Below, piece after piece: positions 7,454 to 16,747 of a stretch of DNA of 64,000 nucleotides. The stretch comes from Serratia nevei. GTDB taxonomy: Bacteria > Pseudomonadota > Gammaproteobacteria > Enterobacterales > Enterobacteriaceae. The stretch covers positions 2,170,001-2,234,000 of the forward strand of contig NZ_CP149940.1 of assembly GCF_037948395.1 (NCBI RefSeq). The letters are read 5' to 3'. Each line of letters opens with the position of its first letter. Position 1 is the first letter of the stretch. A program made the position numbers and the translations under genes. Under the pieces are notes generated by a model, which was not told the origin of the DNA, searched no databases, and saw nothing but the letters and a program-made list of their open reading frames with translations.

Positions 7454-8209
7454 ATGCGTTTTGACAATAAAGTCGTGGTTATCACCGGTGCGGGCAACGG
7501 CATGGGGGAAGCGGCGGCGCGGCGGTTCTCCGCCGAGGGCGCCATCGTGGTGCTGGCCGACTGGGCCAAAGAGGCGGTAGATAAGGTTGCCGCTTCGCTG
7601 CCGAAAGGCCGGGCGATGGCGGTACATATCGACGTGTCCGATCACGTCGCGGTTGAGAAAATGATGAACGAGGTGGCGGAAAAACTGGGCCGCATCGACG
7701 TCCTGCTGAACAACGCCGGCGTACACGTGGCGGGCAGCGTGCTGGAAACCAGCGTCGACGACTGGCGCCGCATCGCCGGGGTCGATATCGACGGCGTGGT
7801 GTTCTGCTCCAAATTCGCCTTGCCGCACCTGCTGAAGACCAAGGGCTGCATCGTCAATACCGCGTCGGTGTCCGGCCTGGGCGGCGACTGGGGCGCGGCC
7901 TACTACTGCGCGGCGAAAGGCGCGGTGGTCAACCTGACGCGCGCCATGGCGCTGGACCACGGCGGTGACGGCGTGCGTATCAACTCGGTCTGCCCGAGCC
8001 TGGTGAAAACCAACATGACCAACGGTTGGCCACAGGAAATCCGTGACAAGTTCAATGAGCGCATCGCGCTGGGTCGCGCGGCGGAGCCGGAAGAAGTGGC
8101 GGCGGTGATGGCGTTCCTGGCCAGCGACGACGCCAGCTTTATCAATGGCGCCAACATCCCGGTCGATGGTGGGGCGACCGCCTCGGACGGCCAGCCGAAG
8201 ATCGTTTAA
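7454..8209 (+). CDS. budC: meso-2,3-butanediol dehydrogenase (SDR family), 251 aa
   Basis: This is a classical short-chain dehydrogenase. It has a nucleotide motif TGAGNGMG at residues 11-18, NNAG near 86, catalytic Ser138, and Tyr151-x3-Lys155 (YCAAK). The sequence agrees with what I remember of S. marcescens 2,3-butanediol dehydrogenase, including the C-terminal extension ATASDGQPKIV past the core. The enzyme interconverts acetoin and 2,3-butanediol with NAD(H) in the cytoplasm, the last step of butanediol fermentation. The acetoin-forming budA/budB genes are not in the window. It has a very strong GGAGGAGG site and its own terminator, so it is monocistronic. Confidence 0.9.
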   Translation: MRFDNKVVVITGAGNGMGEAAARRFSAEGAIVVLADWAKEAVDKVAASLPKGRAMAVHIDVSDHVAVEKMMNEVAEKLGRIDVLLNNAGVHVAGSVLETSVDDWRRIAGVDIDGVVFCSKFALPHLLKTKGCIVNTASVSGLGGDWGAAYYCAAKGAVVNLTRAMALDHGGDGVRINSVCPSLVKTNMTNGWPQEIRDKFNERIALGRAAEPEEVAAVMAFLASDDASFINGANIPVDGGATASDGQPKIV

Positions 8210-8220
8210 GCGTTAACGCA

Positions 8221-8254
8221 CAGGCCCGGTCAGGATGACCGGGCCTGCTGTTTT
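8221..8254 (+). terminator. terminator between convergent budC and puuB
   Basis: A perfect 12-bp stem (CAGGCCCGGTCA / TGACCGGGCCTG) with a GGA loop is followed by CTGTTTTA on the plus strand. Confidence 0.85.
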
Positions 8255-9533
8255 AGACGCCGATGCGGTCGCGCAGCGTGTAGTAGGCCGCGCCGATGGC
8301 GGTGAACGGGATCTGCAGATTGCGCCCGCCGAAGAACGGCAGGTGCGGCAGCTTGGCGAAGGCGTCGAAGCGTTCGGCGTCGCCGCGCATCAACTCGGCG
8401 ATCAGCTTGCCTGCCAGATGGGTACAGGTCACGCCGTGGCCGCTGTAGCCCTGCATGTAGTACACGTTATTCTCCAACCGGCCGAACTGCGGCATGCGCG
8501 ACAGCGTCAGCAGGAAGTTGCCGGTCCAGCGATAGTCGATACGCACCCCTTTCAGCTGCGGGAAGGTCTTCAGCAATTTTGGCCGTATCAGGTTGTCGAT
8601 GTCGTCCGGATCGCGCGCGCCGTACACCACGCCGCCACCGTACAACAGGCGATGATCGGCGGTGATGCGGTAGTAATCCAGCAGGTAGTTACAGTCTTCC
8701 ACGCAGTAGTTCTGCGGGATCAGCGCCTGCGCGATCTCCGGCGCCAGCGGCTCGGTGGTCACCACCTGAGTGCCGCACGGCATGCTGCGCTTGGCCAGCC
8801 GCGGCTCCAGCTTGTCGCCCAGATAGGCATTGCCGGCGACGATGACGAAACGCGCCTTCACCTGGCCGTTGGCGGTGCTGATGAGCGCCGGTTCGCCGTG
8901 GCGGATGTTCGTCACCGCCGATTGTTCGAAGATGCGCCCGCCCTGCAGGCGAATCGCCTCGGCCTCGCCCAGCGCCAGGTTGAGCGGATGGATGTGGCCG
9001 CCGCTGTGATCGAGCAGCGCGCCGACGTAGCGATCGCTGGCGACTTCCTGACGCACCCGATCCGCATCGAGCAGCTCGAGCTGGGTATTGCCGTAGCGTT
9101 CCCAGTTGCGTTTCTGCTCGATCAGCGCATGGAACTGCTTGTTGTTCAGCGCGGCGAAGATGCCGCCGGGGCGGTAGTCGCAGTCGATGGCGTAGCGGCT
9201 GATGCGGCTGCGGATGATCTCCGCGCCTTCAAACATCATGCTGCCGAGCAGGCGGGCGCTTTCCGCGCCGTAGCGCTCTTCAATCACATCGATGTCGCGG
9301 CTGTAAGAGTTGACCAACTGGCCGCCATTGCGACCGCTGGCGCCGAAACCGATGCGCGCCGCTTCCAGCACCACCACGTTATAGCCGGCTTCCACCAGAA
9401 ACAGCGCGGAGGAGAGGCCGGTATAGCCGCCGCCGATCACGCAGACGTCGCACTCGATAGATTCATTCAGTTGCGGATAGGGCTGATGTGCGTTGGCCGT
9501 GGCCGCATAGTAGCTTTTTACGTGTTCAGTCAT
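8253..9533 (-). CDS. puuB: gamma-glutamylputrescine oxidase
   Basis: The 426-residue FAD enzyme has the length and text of E. coli PuuB. A Rossmann motif CVIGGGYTGLSSALFLVEAG sits at residues 31-50, and GFGASGRNGGQLV near residue 64 is the conserved DAO-family flavin region. It oxidises gamma-glutamylputrescine to gamma-glutamyl-aminobutyraldehyde, ammonia and peroxide, step two of the Puu pathway in the cytoplasm. It lies last in the minus-strand group puuD-puuR-puuC-puuB, 11 bp after puuC. Confidence 0.95.
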   Translation of the reverse strand: MTEHVKSYYAATANAHQPYPQLNESIECDVCVIGGGYTGLSSALFLVEAGYNVVVLEAARIGFGASGRNGGQLVNSYSRDIDVIEERYGAESARLLGSMMFEGAEIIRSRISRYAIDCDYRPGGIFAALNNKQFHALIEQKRNWERYGNTQLELLDADRVRQEVASDRYVGALLDHSGGHIHPLNLALGEAEAIRLQGGRIFEQSAVTNIRHGEPALISTANGQVKARFVIVAGNAYLGDKLEPRLAKRSMPCGTQVVTTEPLAPEIAQALIPQNYCVEDCNYLLDYYRITADHRLLYGGGVVYGARDPDDIDNLIRPKLLKTFPQLKGVRIDYRWTGNFLLTLSRMPQFGRLENNVYYMQGYSGHGVTCTHLAGKLIAELMRGDAERFDAFAKLPHLPFFGGRNLQIPFTAIGAAYYTLRDRIGV

Positions 9534-9544
9534 GAGATAAGCCC

Positions 9545-11041
9545 TTATTCCAGCGAGATCCAGGTGGTTTTCAATTCGGTGAACTTGTCCAGCGCGTGCA
9601 GCGATTTATCGCGACCGTTGCCGCTCTGCTTGTAGCCGCCGAACGGCACGGTCATGTCGCCGTCGTTGTAGTTGTTGACGAACACCGTGCCGGCCTTCAG
9701 CTGGCGCGCCATGCGGTGCGCACGGGCCAGATCGCGGGTCCAGACCGCGGCGCCGAGGCCGTAGTCGCTGTCGTTGGCCAGCTGCAGCGCCTGTTGCTCG
9801 TCGTCGAAGGTGGTCACCGCCAGCACCGGGCCGAAGATTTCATCGCGCGCCACGCTCATGGCGTTGTTCACCTGGGTGAGGATGGTCGGCCCCAGGTAGC
9901 CTGCGTGGTCGCCCTGCGGATGGTCGCGCCCGTCAAGGAACAGTGCGGCGCCCTGGCTCAGCCCCCGATCGATATAGCCGGCCACTTTTTCGCAGTGGCC
10001 GCTGTCGATCAGCGTGCCCATCACCGTGGCGGGATCGAGCGGATCGCCGGGAACGAAGGCCGCCGCGTGTTTGCGCAGCGCCTGCAGGAATTCTTGCTCA
10101 ATGCTCGCTTCGACCAGCAGGCGAGTGCCGGCGATGCACACCTGCCCCTGATTATAGAAGATGCCGGCGGCGGCGCTGCGGGCGGCCTGATCCAGATCCG
10201 GGCAGTCGGCGAAGACGATATTGGCGCTCTTGCCGCCGGCCTCCAGCCAGACGCGTTTCATGTTCGATTCGCCGGCGTAAATCATCAGCTGCTTCGCCAC
10301 CAGCGTGGAGCCGGTGAAGGTGAGGGCGTCGACGTCGCGGTGCAGCGCCAGCGCCTTGCCGGCGTCGTGGCCATAGCCGGGCACCACGTTCAGCACGCCG
10401 TCCGGCAGCCCGGCCTGCTGCGCCAGTTTGCCGAGCAGGATGGCGCTCAGCGGCGATTTTTCGGAGGGTTTGAGCACCACGCTGTTGCCGGCGGCCAGCG
10501 CCGGACCGAGTTTCCAGCAGGCCAGCAGCAGCGGGAAGTTCCAGGGCACGATGGCGCCGACCACGCCGATCGGCTCGCGTTCAATCAGCGCCAGCGCATC
10601 GCGGCCGGTGGGGGCGATTTCGCCGTACACCTTATCGATCGCTTCGGCGTACCAGCGGATGCAGCGAATGGCGCCCGGCACGTCGTCGCGCAGGCTGTGG
10701 CGAATCGGTTTGCCGGTGTCTAGCGTTTCCAGCAGCGCCAGCTCTTCGTGATGCTGCTCCATCAGCTCGGCGAAGCGCAGCAGCGTGGCCTTGCGCTGCG
10801 CCGGGGCGGCTTGCGCCCAGTCGTCACGCTCAAAGGCGGCGCGCGCCGCGCTGACCGCCCGATCGATGTCGGCGGCTTCGCCCCGCGCGACCTGCGCCAG
10901 CTCACGGCGCCCGGCGGGATCTTCCACGGCGAAACTTTTCCCCGCGGCGGCCGGCTGGTAGCGGCCGTCGATAAACAGCTGGTGCTCAATCTTCAGGGCC
11001 TGCGCCCGTTGTTGCCAATACTGCAAATGGTGAAAGTTCAT
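9545..11041 (-). CDS. puuC: gamma-glutamyl-gamma-aminobutyraldehyde dehydrogenase
   Basis: The 498-residue NAD(P)-dependent aldehyde dehydrogenase begins MNFHHLQYWQQRAQALKIEH, as PuuC does. The family motifs are intact: PWNFPLLLACWK, FTGSTLVAKQL, the general-base Glu in WLEAGGKSANIVF, and the catalytic Cys in FYNQGQVCIAGTRLL near residue 300. It oxidises gamma-glutamyl-aminobutyraldehyde to gamma-glutamyl-GABA, step three of putrescine breakdown. It is 15 bp downstream of puuR and 11 bp before puuB, so all are likely on one transcript. Confidence 0.95.
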   Translation of the reverse strand: MNFHHLQYWQQRAQALKIEHQLFIDGRYQPAAAGKSFAVEDPAGRRELAQVARGEAADIDRAVSAARAAFERDDWAQAAPAQRKATLLRFAELMEQHHEELALLETLDTGKPIRHSLRDDVPGAIRCIRWYAEAIDKVYGEIAPTGRDALALIEREPIGVVGAIVPWNFPLLLACWKLGPALAAGNSVVLKPSEKSPLSAILLGKLAQQAGLPDGVLNVVPGYGHDAGKALALHRDVDALTFTGSTLVAKQLMIYAGESNMKRVWLEAGGKSANIVFADCPDLDQAARSAAAGIFYNQGQVCIAGTRLLVEASIEQEFLQALRKHAAAFVPGDPLDPATVMGTLIDSGHCEKVAGYIDRGLSQGAALFLDGRDHPQGDHAGYLGPTILTQVNNAMSVARDEIFGPVLAVTTFDDEQQALQLANDSDYGLGAAVWTRDLARAHRMARQLKAGTVFVNNYNDGDMTVPFGGYKQSGNGRDKSLHALDKFTELKTTWISLE

Positions 11042-11056
11042 GCCTGGCTCCGTTGA

Positions 11057-11614
11057 TCAGAATGTCGTCGGCGTATGGGCGCTGATAATCCGGCAAATGC
11101 GCGCCGACGTGTTGCTGAAACTGTGGGGGATGCCGGTATTGATGGCGTAGCTTTGCCCAGCCAACAGGTGATAGCTCTGGCCGTTGACCTGCAGCACCAC
11201 TTCACCCTCCAGCAGCGTGCCGATCTCTTCCCCCTGATGCTTGATGCGCTCGCCGGTGGTGGTGCCCGGTTCGTAGGTCTCGATCATCATCGCCAGCGTG
11301 CGGTTCGGATCGCCGTTATGGATAAGCTTCATCGAAACGCCCTGGCTGCCGATTTCGATCAGATCGTCACTGCCGATCACGATCTGCGGCTCCGTCGGTT
11401 TTTCCGGCTCGGCGAAAAACGCCGACAGCGACAGACCGTATACCGTCAGCAGCTTTTGCAGCGTGCTGATGGCCGGGCTGACCTTGTCCTGCTCGATAGT
11501 GCTGATGGCGCTGTGGGTTAACCCAGACAGTTCGGCGACCCGGCGCTGCGACAACCCTAATTGTTGACGGATCTGCGACAGACGTTTTCCCGGTGCCAAG
11601 CTGACGTCGCTCAT
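11057..11614 (-). CDS. puuR: putrescine-responsive repressor PuuR
   Basis: The 185-residue regulator has an N-terminal Xre-type helix-turn-helix (LSQRRVAELSGLTHSAISTIEQ, about residues 20-41) and a C-terminal cupin (GTLLEGEVVLQVNGQSYHLL, then INTGIPHSF). This is the PuuR architecture. It represses the puu genes and is relieved by putrescine. Its start overlaps the puuD stop by 4 bp (ATGA), giving translational coupling. Likely operator copies lie in the puuD-puuA gap. Confidence 0.95.
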   Translation of the reverse strand: MSDVSLAPGKRLSQIRQQLGLSQRRVAELSGLTHSAISTIEQDKVSPAISTLQKLLTVYGLSLSAFFAEPEKPTEPQIVIGSDDLIEIGSQGVSMKLIHNGDPNRTLAMMIETYEPGTTTGERIKHQGEEIGTLLEGEVVLQVNGQSYHLLAGQSYAINTGIPHSFSNTSARICRIISAHTPTTF

Positions 11615-12372
11615 GGGCGTTTTTCCTTTTGATAGTTCCGACAGGCGGTGATGAAACCATCAAACAACAGGCGCGACAGGGCGTACTCGTCGCTGTTCCA
11701 CTCCGGGTGCCACTGCACGCCGAGCGCGAAAGGCTGATCGCGCACGCTGATCGCCTCCACCAGCCCGTCGGCGGCGTGCGCCTCGATGCGAACGCTCGCG
11801 CCCAGGGTTTTGGCGCCCTGGCCGTGCAGCGAGTTCACCCAGAATCTGTTGCAATCCGGTATCAGTTGCGAAAGCAGCCCCCCTTCCTGAACGATGACTT
11901 CGTGGGCGGGGGCGTATTGCTGTTCCAGCGGCAGGTCGTGATCTTCACGGTGTTCCTGCAGCTCGGGCAGTTCGTACAGGCGGCGATGCAGGGTACCTTG
12001 GGTGGCGACCACCATCTCCTGCATGCCGCGGCAAATGGCGAAAAGGGGAATGCGCCTGTCGAACGCCTGGCGGATCAGCGCCAGGCTCAACGCGTCTCGG
12101 CCAGGATCGGCGTCAGGCTCATCGCCGTTTTCACCATAAAGGTGCGGCTGCACATTACTGGGGCTGCCCGGCAGCAAAATGCCGTCGAGGCGCGGCAGCA
12201 GTTCCGCCAGCATGTCCGGCTCCGCCAGCGCGTGCGGCAGGGCGATCGGCAAGCCGCCGGCGGTGATAACGGCATTCAGGTACTTTTCTTGCAAGGTCTG
12301 TGTGAGGTGCCCGTTTAACCTATACCTGCACATGACGACGCCGATGACTGGTCTGTTAAATATATTGTCCAT
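11611..12372 (-). CDS. puuD: gamma-glutamyl-GABA hydrolase
   Basis: This 253-residue class I glutamine-amidotransferase-like hydrolase has the nucleophile Cys in PLFAICRGMQEMV and the His-Glu pair in LGVQWHPEWNS, and the family-specific block GSPSNVQPHLYGENGDEPD near residue 90. It releases GABA from gamma-glutamyl-GABA, the last step of the Puu route. It is first in the minus-strand unit puuDRCB and divergent from puuA, with the shared control region between them. No puuE aminotransferase is present here, so GABA must be handled by genes elsewhere. Confidence 0.95.
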   Translation of the reverse strand: MDNIFNRPVIGVVMCRYRLNGHLTQTLQEKYLNAVITAGGLPIALPHALAEPDMLAELLPRLDGILLPGSPSNVQPHLYGENGDEPDADPGRDALSLALIRQAFDRRIPLFAICRGMQEMVVATQGTLHRRLYELPELQEHREDHDLPLEQQYAPAHEVIVQEGGLLSQLIPDCNRFWVNSLHGQGAKTLGASVRIEAHAADGLVEAISVRDQPFALGVQWHPEWNSDEYALSRLLFDGFITACRNYQKEKRP

Positions 12373-12591
12373 GCTATCCCCTTGGTACGTTCGAAATTAT
12401 GAACGATAAGCTTCTCCACCGCCGATTTCGTTCAATATTCTATAAATCTAGCAGTCGATTGGGCAATATTCAAACCAAAAGTAACACTTGCAAAACAAAT
12501 TTGTTTCATCTACGTTTCATTTGTGGGCATTATATTGAACAATACGGTCAATAAACATCGACGACAGCAAAACACAAACGGCGGGTGAACC
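12373..12591. promoter_or_regulatory. divergent puuD/puuA control region with PuuR-like sites
   Basis: Several sequences resemble the E. coli PuuR site AAAATATAATGAACA: GAAATTATGAACGAT (12393-12407), CGTTCAATATTCTATA read on the minus strand (12429-12444), CAATATTCAAACC on the minus strand (12464-12476) and CATTATATTGAACAA (12529-12543). The core GAAC/GTTC with an AT-rich flank recurs in three of the four. The multiplicity over 150 bp agrees with known PuuR control of both directions. The region holds no gene. Confidence 0.7.
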
Positions 12592-14010
12592 ATGCAGACC
12601 AACATCGTAGAAGTGGAAAACTTTGTTCAGCACAGTGAAGAGAGACGAAGTAGCGCGTTCCAGCGCGAAGTGAAGAAGTACCTGGAACGTTATCCGTTAA
12701 CCCAACATGTCGACGTACTGTTGACCGATCTGAACGGCAGCTTCCGCGGCAAACGCATCCCGGTCGGCGGCCTAAGCAAGCTGGAGAAGGGCTGTTACTT
12801 CCCGGCGTCGGTATTTGCGATGGATATTCTCGGCAACGTCGTCGAAGAGGCCGGGCTGGGGCAGGAGCTGGGCGAGCCGGATCACGTGTGCGTGCCGGTG
12901 CCGGGCACGCTGACGCCGTCGGCGGCGGATCCGCAATATATTGCACAGGTGCTGCTCACCATGCTGGATGAAGATGGCACTCCCTTTGACGTTGAACCGC
13001 GCAATGTGCTGAACCGAGTGTGGCAGCGTTTGCGTCAGCGCGGGCTTTCCCCCGTGGTAGCGGTAGAGTTGGAGTTCTATCTCATCGATCGTCAACGCGA
13101 CGCAGAGGGCTATCTGCAGCCGCCGTGCGCGCCGGGCACGCAAGAGCGCAACACCCAAAGCCAGGTGTATTCCGTCGATAACCTGAACCATTTCGCCGAC
13201 GTGCTGAGCGAGATCGACGAACTGGCGCGTTTGCAGGGCATTCCGGCGGACGGCGCGGTGGCGGAGGCGTCGCCGGGACAGTTCGAAGTCAACCTGCACC
13301 ATACCGACGACGTGCTGCAGGCCTGCGATCACGCGCTGGCGCTGAAGCGGCTGGTGCGCATGGTGGCCGAGAACCACAACATGCAGGCCACCTTTATGGC
13401 CAAGCCGTATGAGGAGCACGCCGGCAGCGGCATGCACGTGCACATCAGCATGCTGAATGCGCAGGGCAACAACGTGTTCGCCGACGACGACGGCGAAGAC
13501 TCGGCGCTGCTGAAACAGGCGCTGGCGGGCATGATCGCCCTGATGCCGTCTTCGATGGCGCTGCTGGCGCCGAACGTCAACGCCTACCGCCGCTTCCAGC
13601 CCGGCATGTACGTGCCGACCCAGGCCTCCTGGGGGCATAACAACCGCACCGTGGCGCTGCGCATTCCCTGCGGCGATCGCGACAACCACCGCGTGGAGTA
13701 TCGCGTGGCGGGCGCCGACGCCAACCCTTATCTGGTGATGGCGACCATTCTGGCCGGCATCGTCTACGGCCTGGAAAGCGCGCTGCCGCTGCCTGAGCCG
13801 GTGACCGGCAACGGGCTGGAGCAGGATGGGCTGCCGTTCCCGATTCGCCAGAGCGACGCGCTGTACGAGTTCGAACATCAGCCGGTGCTCAATGCACTGC
13901 TGGGCGAACGTTTCAGCCATGTCTACCTGGCCTGCAAAACCGATGAACTGGTGCAGTTCGAGCGCCTGATCACCGAAACCGAAATCGAGTGGATGCTGAA
14001 AAACGCCTGA
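12592..14010 (+). CDS. puuA: gamma-glutamylputrescine synthetase
   Basis: The 472-residue protein has the glutamine-synthetase fold: an N-terminal beta-grasp region, LTDLNGSFRGKRIP, VAVELEFYLIDRQ, the metal-binding SGMHVHISM, and NPYLVMATILAGI near the C-terminus. The length and text match PuuA. It ligates glutamate to putrescine with ATP, the entry step that keeps later intermediates gamma-glutamylated. It is divergent from puuDRCB and followed 308 bp later by the importer gene puuP. Confidence 0.95.
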   Translation: MQTNIVEVENFVQHSEERRSSAFQREVKKYLERYPLTQHVDVLLTDLNGSFRGKRIPVGGLSKLEKGCYFPASVFAMDILGNVVEEAGLGQELGEPDHVCVPVPGTLTPSAADPQYIAQVLLTMLDEDGTPFDVEPRNVLNRVWQRLRQRGLSPVVAVELEFYLIDRQRDAEGYLQPPCAPGTQERNTQSQVYSVDNLNHFADVLSEIDELARLQGIPADGAVAEASPGQFEVNLHHTDDVLQACDHALALKRLVRMVAENHNMQATFMAKPYEEHAGSGMHVHISMLNAQGNNVFADDDGEDSALLKQALAGMIALMPSSMALLAPNVNAYRRFQPGMYVPTQASWGHNNRTVALRIPCGDRDNHRVEYRVAGADANPYLVMATILAGIVYGLESALPLPEPVTGNGLEQDGLPFPIRQSDALYEFEHQPVLNALLGERFSHVYLACKTDELVQFERLITETEIEWMLKNA

Positions 14011-14140
14011 TCCCGCTCACCCTGCGACGACCGCGCGCGTCTGGCGCATTTCATCGGCTCTCCTGTGGCCGGTGAGGCTGCGCGCTGCGGTACAGAATTT
14101 CTTCTATCACGGCGTACAGGACGCCGACGAGGAAATAACC

Positions 14141-14329
14141 ATGACTCAGTCATTCCCCTGCGCAGACGTTTGCCTGTGCCGCAGTGCTTACGGGCCGGTC
14201 GCCGGCCGCCCGACAGTGATCCCAACCCGTTTTTCCCGCCGCCTGAGCAGCAGTTTCCCCGCGGCCTCTCTGAATGACGTTGCACGGTTGACAGCAGAGG
14301 ACCAAGAGGGGAAATGCCATGACGATTAA
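14141..14329 (+). CDS. possible small ORF upstream of and overlapping puuP, 62 aa
   Basis: An ATG at 14141 follows GAGGAAATAACC, a good ribosome site, and the frame runs 62 codons to a TAA at 14327-14329, overlapping the puuP start by 11 bp. The peptide ([20 protein letters not shown] onward) is Cys- and Ser-rich and resembles no protein I know. It could be a leader peptide coupling translation to puuP or a chance frame. Otherwise the 308-bp puuA-puuP gap shows no gene and no clear terminator. Confidence 0.3.
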   Translation: MTQSFPCADVCLCRSAYGPVAGRPTVIPTRFSRRLSSSFPAASLNDVARLTAEDQEGKCHDD

Positions 14330-15689
14330 AGCCATCGACGGCGGCCCGGCGGGCAAACCGCAGCTGCGTAAATCCCTCAAGCTGTGGCAGGTGGTGATGA
14401 TGGGCCTGGCCTATCTGACGCCGATGACGGTGTTCGATACCTTCGGCATTGTCTCCGGCCTCACCGACGGCCATGTGCCGACCTCCTATCTGCTGGCGCT
14501 GGCCGGCGTGCTGTTCACCGCCATCAGCTATGGCAAACTGGTGCGCCAGTTTCCTACCGCCGGCTCTGCCTACACCTATGCGCAGAAGGCGATCAACCCG
14601 CACGTCGGTTTTCTGGTGGGGGGGTCGTCGCTGCTTGATTATCTGTTCCTGCCGATGATCAACACGCTGCTGGCGAAGATTTACCTGACCGCGCTGTTCC
14701 CGGAAGTGCCGCCCTGGGTGTGGGTGGTGGGCTTCGTTATCCTGATTACCGCCATCAACCTGAAAAGCGTCAATCTGGTGGCCAACTTCAATACCCTGTT
14801 CGTACTGGCGCAGGTGGCGATCATTCTGGTGTTTATCTACCTGGTGGTGCGCGGCCTGCACAACGGCGAGGGAATGGGTACGGTGTGGAGCCTGCGGCCG
14901 TTCCTCAGCGAGAATGCGCATCTGCTGCCGATCATTACCGGCGCCACTATCCTGTGCTTCTCGTTCCTCGGCTTCGATGCGGTGACTACGCTGTGCGAAG
15001 AGACGCCCGACGCCGCCAAGGTGATCCCGCGCGCCATCTTCCTGACCGCGCTGTACGGCGGGGTGATCTTTATCAGCGTGTCGTTCTTCATTCAGCTGTT
15101 TTTCCCGTCCATTCAACGCTTCCACCAGCCCGACGCCGCACTGCCGGAGATCGCACTGTACGTCGGCGGCAAGCTGTTCCAGTCGATCTTCCTGTGCGTG
15201 ACCTTCATCAACACGCTGGCCTCCGGCCTGGCGTCGCACGCCAGCGTGTCGCGCCTGCTGTACGTGATGGGGCGCGATAACGTGTTCCCGGAGAAGTTCT
15301 TCGGTTACATCCACCCTAAATGGCGCACGCCGGCGCTCAACGTGCTGATGGTCGGGCTGGTGGCGCTGTCTGCGTTGTCGTTCGATCTGGTGACCGCCAC
15401 GGCGCTGATCAACTTTGGCGCGCTGGTGGCCTTTACCTTCGTCAACCTGTCGGTCATCAGCCACTTCTTCATTCGCGAAGGGCGCAACAAAAGCTGGAAG
15501 GATCGCTTCAACTTCCTGTTCCTGCCGCTGGTGGGGGCGCTGACGGTGGGGGTACTGTGGCTGAACCTGGAGAAGAGCTCGCTGACCATGGGGCTTATCT
15601 GGGCGACGCTGGGCTTCGGCTATTTGGCCTGGTTGACCCGGCGTTTTCGCCAGCCGCCGCCGCAGCTCGAGCGGCAGCCGCAGCAATAA
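14319..15689 (+). CDS. puuP: putrescine importer PuuP (APC family)
   Basis: The 456-residue membrane protein has about 12 hydrophobic helices and the APC-family start [20 protein letters not shown], followed by [19 protein letters not shown]. It matches E. coli PuuP, a proton-driven putrescine importer of the inner membrane. AAGAGGGGAAATGCC precedes the ATG. It stands downstream of puuA with a terminator right after, so puuA-puuP may form a unit. Together with puuABCD it lets the cell use putrescine as carbon and nitrogen source. Confidence 0.93.
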   Translation: MTIKAIDGGPAGKPQLRKSLKLWQVVMMGLAYLTPMTVFDTFGIVSGLTDGHVPTSYLLALAGVLFTAISYGKLVRQFPTAGSAYTYAQKAINPHVGFLVGGSSLLDYLFLPMINTLLAKIYLTALFPEVPPWVWVVGFVILITAINLKSVNLVANFNTLFVLAQVAIILVFIYLVVRGLHNGEGMGTVWSLRPFLSENAHLLPIITGATILCFSFLGFDAVTTLCEETPDAAKVIPRAIFLTALYGGVIFISVSFFIQLFFPSIQRFHQPDAALPEIALYVGGKLFQSIFLCVTFINTLASGLASHASVSRLLYVMGRDNVFPEKFFGYIHPKWRTPALNVLMVGLVALSALSFDLVTATALINFGALVAFTFVNLSVISHFFIREGRNKSWKDRFNFLFLPLVGALTVGVLWLNLEKSSLTMGLIWATLGFGYLAWLTRRFRQPPPQLERQPQQ

Positions 15690-15696
15690 AATCACA

Positions 15697-15722
15697 GGCG
15701 GGAGTTTCCCGCCTTTCTTTTT
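15697..15722 (+). terminator. rho-independent terminator after puuP
   Basis: GGCGGGA, loop GTT and TCCCGCC are followed by TTTCTTTTT. Confidence 0.9.
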
Positions 15723-15780
15723 GGCGCGTGCGGCAGTAGAGTGAAAAACCTGATAAAAAATAACCCATTGGATCCGCCTT

Positions 15781-16674
15781 ATGCCCGCTTTGCCCTCGCG
15801 TACCCGCGCCACGCTGTTCGGTTTATTGGCCATTGTGCTATGGAGCAGCGTCGTCGGCCTGATCCGCAGCGTCAGCGAAGGGCTGGGGCCGATCGGCGGC
15901 GCGGCGATGATCTACAGCGTCAGCGCGGTGTTTTTGCTGGTGGCGCTCGGCGTGCCGAAATGGTGCAGCTTTCCGCGGCCTTATCTCATCGTCGGCAGCC
16001 TGCTGTTCGTCAGCTATGAGATCTGCCTGTCGCTGTCGCTCGGCTACGCCAATACCCGCCTGCAGGCGATAGAAGTGGGCATGATCAACTACCTGTGGCC
16101 CTGTTTCACCGTGCTGATGGCGTTGGCGCTCAACGGGCAAAAGGCCAAATGGTGGCTGCTGCCGGGGCTGCTGCTGTCGCTGTTCGGCATCGGCTGGATC
16201 ATGAGCGGCGAGGGCGGCTGGTCACCGGCGCAAATGCTGGCCAACGTGCGCAGCAATCCGCTCAGCTACGGGCTGGCGTTCAGCGGTGCGGTGATCTGGG
16301 CGCTGTACTGCAACCTGACCAAGAAGATCGCCCAGGGCAGCAACGGCGTGGTGCTGTTCATCGTGCTGACCGCGCTGGCGCTGTGGCTGAAGTATGCCTT
16401 CAGCGCGGAAAGCGGCATGCAGTTCAGCCTCGGCGTGACCCTGACGCTGCTGTGCGCCGGGGTGGCGATGGGGGCGGGGTATGCCGCCTGGAACGTCGGC
16501 ATTCTGCACGGCAACATGACGCTGCTGGCCACCGTCTCTTATTTTACCCCGGTGCTGTCGGCGGTGTTCGCCGCGCTGGTGTTGCACACCTCGCTAACCG
16601 CCAATTTCTGGCAGGGCGTGGCGATGGTGACGCTCGGCTCGCTGATCTGTTGGCGGGCAACCCGTGGAAATTAA
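15781..16674 (+). CDS. yddG: aromatic amino acid exporter YddG (EamA/DMT family)
   Basis: The 297-residue protein has ten hydrophobic helices and blocks shared with E. coli YddG: LFGLLAIVLWSSVVGLIRSV, GSLLFVSYEICLSLSLGYA, EVGMINYLWP and YAAWNVGILHGNMTLL. YddG exports phenylalanine, tyrosine and tryptophan across the inner membrane and is the structural model of the DMT superfamily. The gene stands alone after the puuP terminator. A different EamA protein at 57940-58785 belongs to the metallophore operon. Confidence 0.92.
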   Translation: MPALPSRTRATLFGLLAIVLWSSVVGLIRSVSEGLGPIGGAAMIYSVSAVFLLVALGVPKWCSFPRPYLIVGSLLFVSYEICLSLSLGYANTRLQAIEVGMINYLWPCFTVLMALALNGQKAKWWLLPGLLLSLFGIGWIMSGEGGWSPAQMLANVRSNPLSYGLAFSGAVIWALYCNLTKKIAQGSNGVVLFIVLTALALWLKYAFSAESGMQFSLGVTLTLLCAGVAMGAGYAAWNVGILHGNMTLLATVSYFTPVLSAVFAALVLHTSLTANFWQGVAMVTLGSLICWRATRGN

Positions 16675-16747
16675 CGGAAATTATCCGCCGTCGGCGCAAT
16701 GTTGAACTAGAATTTAACTAGCCATGTTGCCTGAAGGAACGACGACG

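Noticed and set aside
8235..9635. Long plus-strand open frame of 466 codons opposite puuB
   Set aside because: It is a shadow of puuB: His/Gln/Ala/Val-rich composition and no family motifs. Similar long shadows lie at 9596-10723, 20283-21614 and 51127-52956.
13923..15833. Minus-strand open frame of 636 codons across puuP
   Set aside because: Low-complexity Arg/Gln/His-rich translation opposite a clear 12-helix transporter. It is an artefact of high GC at third positions.
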